The position numbers were made by a program, and so were the translations under genes. Shown here in pieces: positions 53,077 to 63,043 of a stretch of DNA of 64,000 nt; the stretch's first letter is position 1; each line of letters begins with the position of its first letter. The stretch is from Planctomycetota bacterium (lineage in GTDB: Bacteria; Planctomycetota; Planctomycetia; Planctomycetales; Planctomycetaceae). The stretch spans positions 1-64,000 of the forward strand of contig QWPB01000024.1 of the NCBI GenBank assembly GCA_003671275.1, written 5' to 3'. The notes under the pieces were generated by a model that saw nothing but the letters and a program-made list of their open reading frames with translations, did no database searches and had not been told where the DNA came from.

Positions 53077-53895
53077 ATGAATGAAGCGGTGCCCACTTCG
53101 AGCTTTCGCGTCGCGCTGGATGATTTCAGCGGACCGCTGGACTTGCTGCTGTACCTGATTCGTCGCAACGAATTCGAATCCAGCGAGATCCCGATTGCGA
53201 CCATCACATCGCAGTTCATGGAGTTCATGACCATTTTGCAGGTCATCGATCTGGAGCTGGCCTCTGAATTCGTGGTAGTGGCCAGCACACTGGTCGAACT
53301 GAAGAGCCGCGAGATCCTCCCCTCGGAGGAGGAACCGCCAGACGCTGCCGATCCGGAGCTAGCCGCAGTCGCCACGGGCCCGAGTAGCGAGATCATTCGC
53401 AAGCTGCTGGAGTATCGCCGGTTCCGGGATGCTTCCGCCGCACTGGACCGGAGTGCCGCCGAGTGGCAGGCCCGGTATCCCCGACTGACTGAGGAACGTC
53501 CGATTGTCGGCAAAACCCCCTCCCTGGACCGGATCAAGGAGGTTGAGCTGTGGGATCTGGTCAGTGCCTTTGGACGTGTTGTCCAGAAAAATGATGTGCA
53601 GTCCGAAGGACGCATCCGCTACGACGAGACCCCGATCGAGGTCTTTGTGGAGCAGATCGGTCAGCGGGTCCGGGATGAAGGCGAGGTGTTCTTCTCTCAG
53701 TTGTTCGATCGAGAAACGAACCGCAGCCGGATCGTGGGGATCTTTCTAGCGATCCTGGAATTGCTGCGGCACCATGGCTATCGGGCCATTCAGGAGGGTC
53801 TATTCGGAGAGATCCGCGTATTGCCCCCACTGCCCACGGAAAGAGAAGAGTCGCCTGAGACGGCCTCTACTGCTCCTCTGGATTCCACCCCGTGA
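53077..53895 (+). CDS. scpA: segregation and condensation protein A
   Basis: The kleisin subunit of the bacterial SMC condensin, linking SMC heads and binding ScpB. The 272-aa product has the conserved N-terminal helix FSGPLDLLLYLIRRNE, EIPIATITSQF, the segment EFVVVASTLVELKSREILP and the winged-helix C-terminal region (FFSQLFDRETNRSRIVGIFLAILELLRH). scpB normally follows scpA but is absent here; 2 bp after the stop the converging flavoprotein gene ends. Confidence 0.93.
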   Translation: MNEAVPTSSFRVALDDFSGPLDLLLYLIRRNEFESSEIPIATITSQFMEFMTILQVIDLELASEFVVVASTLVELKSREILPSEEEPPDAADPELAAVATGPSSEIIRKLLEYRRFRDASAALDRSAAEWQARYPRLTEERPIVGKTPSLDRIKEVELWDLVSAFGRVVQKNDVQSEGRIRYDETPIEVFVEQIGQRVRDEGEVFFSQLFDRETNRSRIVGIFLAILELLRHHGYRAIQEGLFGEIRVLPPLPTEREESPETASTAPLDSTP

Positions 53896-53897
53896 GA

Positions 53898-55181
53898 TCA
53901 ACCCGCGAGGGTGACCTCTTCGGGTGGCAGAACCTCTCCCATCACCTGAAAGATCTCATCCACTCCGGGCTTGAACACGGCCCCGATCAGGATATCCGTC
54001 ATGTGAGAGCGGTACTGGGGGTGCTGGCGAAAGAACTCACCGAAGCTGAAGCCCGGCGTGTAGAACGCATAGACCAGTTTGCGGAAATTCTCCACACCCT
54101 GATGATAGGTGGGATACCAGCTCCCCAGAGCCTGCTGCGACAGGTCGTTGGACCGCAAGGCGACATCGACCGCATCCGCCACGAACTCGCCGGACTTCAT
54201 CGCCAGATAGACTCCGGATGAGTACACGGGATCAATAAAACCACAGGCATCCCCGACCAGCACCCAACCCGGTCCCGCTGCCTGACGGGAAATGTAAGAG
54301 TAATCCTTGGTCGCAAAGTATTCCGTGTACCGCGTGGAGCCCTGGAGCCGCTCCTGCAGGGCCGGGCAGCGTCCCAGTTCACGCTGAAAGACCGATTCTG
54401 GATCGACGCCCTTCGAGAACATGTAGGACGTGGCCCCGGTGCAGCCCACACTGACAATGTCGTTTCTCAGGGGGATGTACCAGAACCAGCTGGTCTTTCC
54501 CTCGGTCTGCAAAATGAGAGTCGCTCCTTCGTCGCGACCGGGATCGCGCCGGGCTCCCTGGAAATAGCTCCAGACCGAAGCCTTTTTTAGCCGCGTATCG
54601 GGGGTTTTCAGATTCAACCGATGAACGAGGAAGCTGGACTGTCCACTGGCATCCGCCACCACCCGGCAGGCGATCTCCCGCACTTCGCCCGTGGAGAACT
54701 TGACCTTCACTCCGACCGCCTGATCGCCATCGAACAACACCTCCATGACGTGGGCTTCGGTCCGGACGGTCGCGCCTTTCGTGACCGCGTTATCAACGAG
54801 CATTTTGTCGAAGTCACCGCGTTCGACCTGCCACGTCTGCGAACTTTCGTGATCGTTGTACTCATCGAAGTAAAACGGTTTCGAGGGCTTCATCCCTTCG
54901 GAGAAGAACTGCACGCTGAACTTCTTCGGAAAGGCCGAAGCCTTCAGCTGGTCGATCAACCCCAGCCGTTTCAACGACCAGTAGGTCTCGGGGATCAGCG
55001 ACTCGCCGATATGAAACCGGGGCACGGTGGACCGTTCCAGAATCAACACGGAGTGTCCCTGCTCGGCCAGTAGCGTGCCCGTCGCTGCCCCTGCCGGACC
55101 GGCCCCGATGACAATCACGTCATAGCGATCCTGAACGGGGCCCGCATATTCGCGGCTGGGTGGGTAATGGATCTGGATCAT
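53898..55181 (-). CDS. FAD-dependent oxidoreductase with a halogenase-type WxWxIP motif
   Basis: A 427-aa flavoprotein. The N-terminal FAD fold reads DVIVIGAGPAGAATG, followed by GESLIPETYW and later VLVGDACGFIDPVYSSG. The segment SWFWYIPL gives W-x-W-x-I-P, the motif used to recognise flavin-dependent halogenases, and GESLIP is also shared with that group; but geranylgeranyl-reductase-like and other group A flavoproteins can look similar, so activity is not proved. An electron-donating flavin reductase is not visible next to it. GGGAGG before the ATG at 55181 decides the start; the ORF track's 55301 is too early. Confidence 0.82.
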   Translation of the reverse strand: MIQIHYPPSREYAGPVQDRYDVIVIGAGPAGAATGTLLAEQGHSVLILERSTVPRFHIGESLIPETYWSLKRLGLIDQLKASAFPKKFSVQFFSEGMKPSKPFYFDEYNDHESSQTWQVERGDFDKMLVDNAVTKGATVRTEAHVMEVLFDGDQAVGVKVKFSTGEVREIACRVVADASGQSSFLVHRLNLKTPDTRLKKASVWSYFQGARRDPGRDEGATLILQTEGKTSWFWYIPLRNDIVSVGCTGATSYMFSKGVDPESVFQRELGRCPALQERLQGSTRYTEYFATKDYSYISRQAAGPGWVLVGDACGFIDPVYSSGVYLAMKSGEFVADAVDVALRSNDLSQQALGSWYPTYHQGVENFRKLVYAFYTPGFSFGEFFRQHPQYRSHMTDILIGAVFKPGVDEIFQVMGEVLPPEEVTLAG

Positions 55182-55223
55182 GTGAGCCTCCCGAACGACG
55201 TCGACTGGAGTCTTGACTGAAAA

Positions 55224-55269
55224 GGTCTTCCGGAGCGGCAGACAGGCCTGTCTGTGTATGCTGAAGACC
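55224..55269. repeat. nested palindrome with 16-bp perfect core (CAGACAGGCCTGTCTG)
   Basis: The perfect 16-bp palindrome at 55239-55254 is enclosed by the outer arms GGTCTTC (55224-55230) and GAAGACC (55263-55269), so the whole can form a long hairpin. The core shares AGACAGG with the palindrome at 10191. Confidence 0.7.
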
Positions 55270-55455
55270 AACTGAATTCGCCTTGAATGCAGTTTAGACA
55301 ACAGTTGTTTAAACGAGTATATGAAAAATCGAGCTCTTGTACAGGTCGCTGGGGCACTTCTCCGGGGTAGTTTTTGGACTTAAGGCTGGCGTCGGTGGCT
55401 TGGGGGGCTGTCCGGTGGATGCCGTGAAGGCGACTTCGAACGGGTGAACAGGCCC

Positions 55456-55474
55456 GGCAGGCAGGTCTGCCCCA
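55456..55474. repeat. short GGCAGG-type palindrome
   Basis: GGCAGGCAGGTCTGCCCCAC contains the inverted arms GGCAG and CTGCC. It belongs to the same loose family of intergenic hairpins as those at 10191, 16102, 18708 and 55224. Confidence 0.4.
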
Positions 55475-55653
55475 CGGAATCCGTAGCACGGACCTTTCCC
55501 GTGGCGTGTCATTCCTGACGGTGCGTTCAGAAGACCGACTTTGAATCGGCTCAGGGAAATTGGCTGCGTTGGACCCACTCCCGAGCGATGGCCTTCCGGA
55601 GGCGAGGTGTGGCGTTCGAGTCTGATCGCGGGTCGACGCCATCGGAACCGAAG

Positions 55654-58155
55654 TTATTGGTCTGAGGGGCGCATGGGAACCGGCGACTCGTCCTCTTCTG
55701 GTGGGGTCTCGGCAGTCAGGTCCGACTCCCGGCGCACTTCATCCAAGGCATCCGAGGGAGTCTTCAGTAACCAGGTCACCATCGCCATGGAGAGCAGACC
55801 GCAGATCGCCAGCAGCGGGGCATTGCAACGCGGCGTTCCATCGATATAGGTGAACAGGAATCGCATCTCCGGTGTCTGGAACATCTCCGCGGGAGCCCGA
55901 GATGTCACCACATGCATCGCGTTGAAGATGAAGTGGAACAGAATCCCCGGCAGCAGGCTGCGACTTCGAACCGCCAGGATCGCAATCACAATCCCCAGTA
56001 GGGCGGCATTGAACACCTGGTGCGCGATCATGTGGATCACACCAAACAGCACTGCCGACACGACGATCGGCGGCCAGAATCGCTTGCGGGGATGAGACTG
56101 CAATCCGCTGAGGATGAAGCCTCGGAACGCCAGCTCTTCGCAGATCGCCGGGGCGATGGCCACCGCCATGAGCGGCCACCAGATTGGAGTGCCTTTGTCC
56201 CCCAGCGCCTGCATCAGCTTGGCGGCACCGTCCGGCAGTTTTGGGAAGAACCATTCCAGATTGTGGATCAGTTCCACTGCGATGGGTTGAATGGTGAACG
56301 GTAATGCGATCCCGACCGCCAGATACTGCCATTTGGGCCAGTACAGCTTCAACGTCCGCCGGAAGTTGCTCGTCAACAGCATCGCCATCAGCAGAGGCGG
56401 AGCGCCGACCGTGGCAAAGAGATAGATCGTCTGCCACAGCAGCATAGTGGCATTTCTGGCGGAGGGATTCGCCACTTCGGTCAGCATCTGCTTCTGGATA
56501 AAGCCCAGCATGCTGAACTGGGTCATCGCAATTACCACAAAGCACAGTGCCGCCATCGCCCGGCTGGGCACGGGGTCTTTGTCGCGCAGGACGTGCTTGA
56601 TCCACAGCGCCAGGTCGAATCGTTCGGCTTCCCGAAACAGAATCTCTTCACGATCGAACAGGTCGATCGCCCACTGGAGAGCGACGTAGCTGTAGAAGAA
56701 GCTGCTGCCGATCACGGGGAGAAAGTACCCGGCAATTTCGCCTAGAGGAGTGCTGTTGTGCAGCAGGGCCTTGAGCAGCAGTGCGGGGCCGGCGACCGGC
56801 ATCACGCTCAGGTATGGAGTGATCGTCACCGAGGGGCCCAGGCAGTACATCGTCAATCCCATGGTCCCCATCAGCAGCGGGGTCAGGTAATACTGACCTT
56901 CCTTGCTGCTGCGAGCGAACATGGCACAGGCCAGGCTCGTGGCACTGAACAACGAGCAGAGTGGAACCGCCAGGACCAGTACCCACGCCAGTGATGACAG
57001 GGGCGGCAACGCCACATCGAGCAGTCCTCCGCCACTCATTCCCATCACATGACGGCCGGTAAATCCCATGCTGGCCATGTTCAGGACCGCGGTCGATATA
57101 CTGAAGACCAGCACGGTCAGGAACTTGCCAACCACGATTTCCGAGCGACGGGCCGGGGAGATCAACAGGGTTTCCATGGTCCCCCTTTCTTTCTCGCCTG
57201 CACCCAGATCGATGGCGGGATAGAACGCCCCGGTCACTCCCATCATGACCAGCAGTGCCGGGAACATCTTGCTCCACATATTCGACGCGATGTCATCCTT
57301 GGCAGCCACGTCAATGCTGGTCGCGTCGACGGGAGAGGACAATGAACGGGGGAGTCCCGCCTCTTCCAGGCGGGCATCCCGCAACCGGGATTCCCATTCG
57401 TGCAGCGCACTCTTGATGCGGCGCGAGGCGATCTGGGATTTTTCATCAGCACTGTTCTGGACGATGACCGGACGCGGCATGGCGTCGATCTTCTCCGCCC
57501 CAGATTCGGTCCGCTGAACCAGTTCGCGATTCGCGGCTTCCAACTCCTTGGCGAAATTCTCCGGGATGACGATCATCACCTCGACCGGAGAATTGCCGAA
57601 CCAGGCATCGACCTGTGCCTTGAGGGCCAACTCCTCGGCCTCCAGTTTCTGGATCTGAGCTTTCGTCGCTTCCAGTTCCGTCTTCTTTTCTTCCCCGCCG
57701 TACGACAGGCGGGCCCCCAGTTCGCGGGCGTTCTGTCGCTTCCGGGAAACCCGTCCCAACTCCTTCAGCAGCTGGCGTCGATCGAGAGCTTCGCGAATGA
57801 AGGCCCGTTCCGCATTTTGCAAAACTTCTGATCGGTGTTTGTCGAACGGTGCCAGGAGGGTCTTTTCCGTGATGACCCGCAACTTGGAAACATCGGTTTC
57901 TGTCTCGAAGAATTCCGGAAGGAATCGCTCTGGCTGCTGCGGATCGAGCAGCGGCGGTGGTGGCAGATCGTCGACTCCCAGGAGCAGTACGGTTCGTTCC
58001 TGCTCCTGAAAATCCATGGATAGCTTGAACATCCCCACGCCCAGTGAGGGGTAGAGCAACAGCGGCAGCACAGCCACCATGAACAGTGTCCGCCGGTCCC
58101 GCAACTGGTCGCGGACTTCGCGCAGGAAGATCAGTTTGACGTTCTTCCAGTTCAT
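55654..58155 (-). CDS. ABC transporter permease fused to a CPBP-family membrane protease
   Basis: An 833-aa membrane protein. The N-terminal part (1-about 480) is a NatB/ABC-2-like permease: first helix after KLIFLREVRDQLRDRRTLF, a large periplasmic loop with a predicted coiled coil (EKKTELEATKAQIQKLEAEELALKAQ is the core), and a cluster of helices containing GEKERGTMETLLISPARRSEI. The C-terminal part (about 560-800) is a CPBP (Abi) intramembrane metalloprotease with the motifs CEELAFRGF, FGVIHM and FHFIFNAMH, which supply the usual Glu/Arg/His ligands. The ATPase gene lies 55 bp upstream on the same strand. It probably forms an exporter whose protease half acts on a membrane substrate. Confidence 0.88.
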   Translation of the reverse strand: MNWKNVKLIFLREVRDQLRDRRTLFMVAVLPLLLYPSLGVGMFKLSMDFQEQERTVLLLGVDDLPPPPLLDPQQPERFLPEFFETETDVSKLRVITEKTLLAPFDKHRSEVLQNAERAFIREALDRRQLLKELGRVSRKRQNARELGARLSYGGEEKKTELEATKAQIQKLEAEELALKAQVDAWFGNSPVEVMIVIPENFAKELEAANRELVQRTESGAEKIDAMPRPVIVQNSADEKSQIASRRIKSALHEWESRLRDARLEEAGLPRSLSSPVDATSIDVAAKDDIASNMWSKMFPALLVMMGVTGAFYPAIDLGAGEKERGTMETLLISPARRSEIVVGKFLTVLVFSISTAVLNMASMGFTGRHVMGMSGGGLLDVALPPLSSLAWVLVLAVPLCSLFSATSLACAMFARSSKEGQYYLTPLLMGTMGLTMYCLGPSVTITPYLSVMPVAGPALLLKALLHNSTPLGEIAGYFLPVIGSSFFYSYVALQWAIDLFDREEILFREAERFDLALWIKHVLRDKDPVPSRAMAALCFVVIAMTQFSMLGFIQKQMLTEVANPSARNATMLLWQTIYLFATVGAPPLLMAMLLTSNFRRTLKLYWPKWQYLAVGIALPFTIQPIAVELIHNLEWFFPKLPDGAAKLMQALGDKGTPIWWPLMAVAIAPAICEELAFRGFILSGLQSHPRKRFWPPIVVSAVLFGVIHMIAHQVFNAALLGIVIAILAVRSRSLLPGILFHFIFNAMHVVTSRAPAEMFQTPEMRFLFTYIDGTPRCNAPLLAICGLLSMAMVTWLLKTPSDALDEVRRESDLTAETPPEEDESPVPMRPSDQ

Positions 58156-58210
58156 CGCGGTGACTTTTTTCCGGGGGAAGGAGAGGCCGTTGAGTGGTTG
58201 TTGACCAGTG

Positions 58211-58981
58211 TCAGACTGACGGGGACTCGATAGGACGGTAACTTTCGTCGTGGGCCTGAATCAGTTCAAAGAATAGCTCTTCGACATCCGGCTGGTGATA
58301 TTTTTGAGCCAGTTCATCCAGCGTGCCCATCGCCAGGATCTGGCCGCGATGAATGATGGCCACCCGATCACAAAGTTTTTCGACCTCGCGCATGATATGC
58401 GTCGAAAAGATGATGCACTTGCCCTGCGACCGCAGCGAGTCAATCGATTGCACCACCGCCCGAGCGACCAGAACATCCAGCCCGGATGTCGGCTCGTCAA
58501 AAATCATGACGGGCGGGTCGTGAACAATAGTCCGAGCGATCGAGACTTTCTGCTTCATTCCGGTCGACATCTTCGACCCCAGAACATCGCGGATCTCGTT
58601 CATCTGCAATCGCTGGAAAATCTCTTCCAGTCGTTGCTGCAGCAGATCGTCGGGCAGACCGTACAGCTTGCCATAATACTCGACCAGTTCCCAGCCGGTC
58701 ATCCGGTCGTAAATCCCGGTATTGTTTGACATGAAGCCGATGTGTGAGCGAACCTTTTCCGGGTGACGAGCCACATCATATCCTGCGACCAGAGCCCGTC
58801 CGCCCGTGGGCTTAAGGACGGTACTGAGCATCCGCAGGCAGGTCGTTTTTCCAGCTCCGTTGGGGCCCAGCAGGCCGAAGATCTCTCCCGGCTGAACCTC
58901 GAAAGAGACTCGATCCAAAGCCGTAACGGGGCCGCGTTTCAAGTCGAAGAACGATTTCGACAGGTTCTCGACTTGAATCAT
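58211..58981 (-). CDS. ABC transporter ATP-binding protein (NatA-like)
   Basis: A 256-aa ATPase: Walker [11 protein letters not shown]-loop near [11 protein letters not shown], signature [11 protein letters not shown] in place of the canonical LSGGQ, Walker [13 protein letters not shown] and the H-loop FSTHIM. The degenerate signature with MKQ is typical of NatA/CcmA-like ABC-2 systems. The start at 58981 ([12 protein letters not shown]) is the standard one; the ORF's 59173 adds 64 unlikely residues. It is transcribed just before the permease-CPBP gene (gap 55 bp), making a complete two-gene exporter. Confidence 0.92.
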   Translation of the reverse strand: MIQVENLSKSFFDLKRGPVTALDRVSFEVQPGEIFGLLGPNGAGKTTCLRMLSTVLKPTGGRALVAGYDVARHPEKVRSHIGFMSNNTGIYDRMTGWELVEYYGKLYGLPDDLLQQRLEEIFQRLQMNEIRDVLGSKMSTGMKQKVSIARTIVHDPPVMIFDEPTSGLDVLVARAVVQSIDSLRSQGKCIIFSTHIMREVEKLCDRVAIIHRGQILAMGTLDELAQKYHQPDVEELFFELIQAHDESYRPIESPSV

Positions 58982-59138
58982 CAGGGAGACCGTCCGCGGG
59001 AAACTCGGATTAGGGAGTATGGCAAGTGTGGCACGCCCGCCATGCGTCGACGGAAACGTTTCGGAAGTGCACCACGTTTCGCGCCGGTTCGCTGGCTCCC
59101 GTCCGGCCTGAGGCGGTATTACACGCAGAATAAACGCA

Positions 59139-59167
59139 TTGGCCAGAACTAACACAAACGGCATAAT
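59139..59167 (+). promoter_or_regulatory. possible sigma-70-type promoter
   Basis: TTGGCC, a 17-bp spacer and CATAAT match the -35 and -10 consensus at 4/6 and 5/6 positions. It lies 92 bp upstream of the small membrane-protein gene at 59259, in a 277-bp divergent gap. The assignment rests on sequence alone. Confidence 0.4.
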
Positions 59168-59258
59168 TGCCATAATGGATATGGAATCCGATGGGAATCG
59201 GTGAATCTAATCCGCACACAGCGACGTTGCCGATAATCGCACCACGTGGAACGACTGG

Positions 59259-59669
59259 ATGATTTCTGAAGGTGCTCAACATCGCTGGTGGATGCGCGTG
59301 ACTCTGGCTTACGGCCTTTGGGCCGTGGCTGCCTGGCTGTATCAGCGAGAACTTCATCCCCCGCATCCGGTCGAGTCGCATTCCATCAGCCGGCGCGAAT
59401 GCCTCCACTCGGAAACGGTGACCACAGCCGTATGGACGGCCCGCTGGACGAAGGACTGTTGGGAATTCACCGCCAATTCGATCAGGCATCTGTGTCATCC
59501 CCAGCTGGTCGTCAGCGATGCTCTGGGGAACCGAAAGTGTTTTCTGGCCCTGGCTCTGGCATTGTGGGGTCTGGCAGAATTGAGCGGCAGCCGTCGACGC
59601 ACTCCGCCGTCCCAGGGATCAAACACCGCTGCACTTGCAGCACCATCCCCGGATAGTCCAGATTCCTGA
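59259..59669 (+). CDS. small membrane protein, paralogue 1 of a tandem pair
   Basis: A 136-aa protein with two hydrophobic segments: VTLAYGLWAVAAWLYQ near the N-terminus and CFLALALALWGLAELSG after the middle. Between them is the conserved-looking string W-x-F-x-ANS-xx-HL (CWEFTANSIRHLC). The tail is Ser/Pro/Ala-rich. The same arrangement recurs in the next gene, although sequence identity is low, so the two are probably ancient tandem duplicates. No function is known. Gap to the next gene: 45 bp. Confidence 0.65.
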   Translation: MISEGAQHRWWMRVTLAYGLWAVAAWLYQRELHPPHPVESHSISRRECLHSETVTTAVWTARWTKDCWEFTANSIRHLCHPQLVVSDALGNRKCFLALALALWGLAELSGSRRRTPPSQGSNTAALAAPSPDSPDS

Positions 59670-59714
59670 ATCAACGCCCCCCTCCCCATTGATCGATAGA
59701 ACCGGAGATTCGTT

Positions 59715-60218
59715 ATGTCAGCCGCCGAAGATCGTGGGATGTCACTGGAGAAGGTCGCCCTGCTGGCATTCGCATTGGTGACCTATTTCCTGTGGGGGGG
59801 AGCTGCCGCCATTTATCAGGCCCATCTCGATGAAACCGCCGTCGCTCCGGTGGTCGATGCGGGTGAACCGCCGAACGGGAACGATGACCATCCTGCGGAT
59901 GACAGCGCGGGATTGCGGATTCGCCCCCGGCGCGGCGCGGGGCTGGTCGCCGTGGTGGTAGTCACACTCATGGCGATCTGGACGTTTGTTGCTAACTCCG
60001 TGGTTCACTTGGCAAGTATTCATCGGCTGATTCCCTATCTGTTGACGGAACATATTTGGTATCCAGTCTTTAGTGCAGTTGTTCTGGGGGTGGTGGGGCT
60101 GGGGTATTGGTGGATGAGTCGGCTGCAGGCGGATCTGGAGTCAGGCAATCCGTTCCAGCGGGGCCGCCCGCGAAAGAAGTTACCCAAAATCCGGATTCCA
60201 AAGCCGACCGACCTTTAG
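59715..60218 (+). CDS. small membrane protein, paralogue 2 of a tandem pair
   Basis: A 167-aa protein with an N-terminal helix (VALLAFALVTYFLWGGAAAIYQ), an acidic loop, a second helix (GLVAVVVVTLMAIWTFVANS) containing W-x-F-x-ANS-xx-HL as TFVANSVVHL, and a third helix (FSAVVLGVVGLGYWWMS). The C-terminal tail is strongly basic (RGRPRKKLPKIRIPK) and probably lies in the cytoplasm. The shared motif with the preceding protein and the 45-bp spacing suggest co-expression of two related subunits. No characterised family is recognised. Confidence 0.68.
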   Translation: MSAAEDRGMSLEKVALLAFALVTYFLWGGAAAIYQAHLDETAVAPVVDAGEPPNGNDDHPADDSAGLRIRPRRGAGLVAVVVVTLMAIWTFVANSVVHLASIHRLIPYLLTEHIWYPVFSAVVLGVVGLGYWWMSRLQADLESGNPFQRGRPRKKLPKIRIPKPTDL

Positions 60219-60711
60219 TTGGCGACAGGCGGCCGTCAAAAATCGCAGGGGAAGGCAGATACTGGAATCAGGAACTCGTCCGGTCACTCTTTCCCGGTAC
60301 CGAACCTGCCGATACGATACGCCGTCCTCTTGGTAGAGGAAGCGCCCATCGTGTTTTGATTCCGCCGGGATGGGGCCTCTTGGGAAGACTGAATGTCCGT
60401 GGCGGCGGATGTTCAGAGTGCAACCGAGTTTCGAGTGAGGGTCACACCATGACTGAGCCGACCGAGCCATCGCAGCGGCGAATGGTCTAACGGCGACCAG
60501 TCGCACGCTGCGTGAAAGACCCTGCCAGCCAGCCGTTTCGCTTCGTGGCGTTTGCCAGAACGTGATTTGCCATCGAATGTTACGATGCGTGAATCGCCGA
60601 TTGACCCTCCCTTAAAGGCGTACGCCTGGGAGGGATTCCCGTTTCCATCACGGGCAGAGTGTTTCCCGACTGGGCCCACTCCGCCTTCCTTCCACAGTTC
60701 AGTAGCAGACC
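60219..60711. other. long leader/intergenic region upstream of EF-G gene
   Basis: About 490 bp with no convincing gene on either strand. It contains a 6-bp hairpin (TCCTCT TGGT AGAGGA, 60325-60340), which has no T-tract, and the longer stem-loop at 60605-60634. The EF-G promoter should lie here but was not identified. Confidence 0.45.
60605..60634 (+). promoter_or_regulatory. stem-loop in the EF-G 5' leader
   Basis: CCCTCCC-TTAA-AGGCGTACGCCT-GGGAGGG: an inner 12-bp perfect palindrome is enclosed by 7-bp complementary arms with a TTAA bulge. It ends 77 bp before the fusA start. It may be an RNA hairpin controlling EF-G expression or a protein-binding site; neither is shown. Confidence 0.45.
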
Positions 60712-62874
<2,163 letters not shown>

Positions 62875-62883
62875 GGGAGCTGT

Positions 62884-62909
62884 CAGCGATCAGCCGTCAG
62901 CGTTCAGCC
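62884..62909. repeat. short-word repeat (TCAGC units)
   Basis: The sequence cagcgatcagccgtcagc, then gttcagcc, is a run of four degenerate TCAGC-containing words directly after the EF-G stop codon. It resembles other intergenic word repeats in this window in style but not in sequence. Confidence 0.45.
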
Positions 62910-62913
62910 AAAG

Positions 62914-62948
62914 CCCAGGGATGCCCGCAAGGTGTGTCCCTGGGTTTT
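62914..62948 (+). terminator. Rho-independent terminator after the EF-G gene
   Basis: The stem CCCAGGGA / TCCCTGGG with a 15-base loop is followed by TTTTCTTAT. It lies 40 bp downstream of the fusA stop codon. Confidence 0.78.
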
Positions 62949-62960
62949 CTTATAGAAGTG

Positions 62961-63034
62961 GTCCTTAGTCATTGGTCCTTAGTCATTCGTGGTTTTCACC
63001 AATGACCAAGGACTAAGGACCAATGACCAAGGAC
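62961..63034. repeat. inverted repeat of TCCTTAGTCATTGG-type words
   Basis: The left arm contains gtccttagtcattggtcctt and the right arm caatgaccaaggactaagga, an almost exact inversion, with a short GC-richer centre (cgtggttttcacc). Each arm is itself a tandem of two words. It ends 9 bp before the likely start of the next gene and supplies an in-frame ATG inside the repeat, which misleads ORF prediction. Confidence 0.8.
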
Positions 63035-63043
63035 TTCCCCCTT

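Larger units (their letters stand above)
55182..55653. other. intergenic region with palindromic repeats
   Basis: About 470 bp between the flavoprotein and permease genes on the minus strand. It holds two hairpin repeats (55224-55269 and 55456-55474) and no convincing ORF. Promoter sequence for the flavoprotein gene is expected here. Confidence 0.5.

Noticed and set aside
60180-60506. 108-aa minus-strand ORF in the EF-G upstream gap
   Set aside because: There are no signal peptide, domain or composition cues, and it overlaps the end of the preceding gene; the region is better described as non-coding.
62961-63034. Possible CRISPR-like repeat
   Set aside because: The words are inverted rather than direct and there are no spacers or cas genes.
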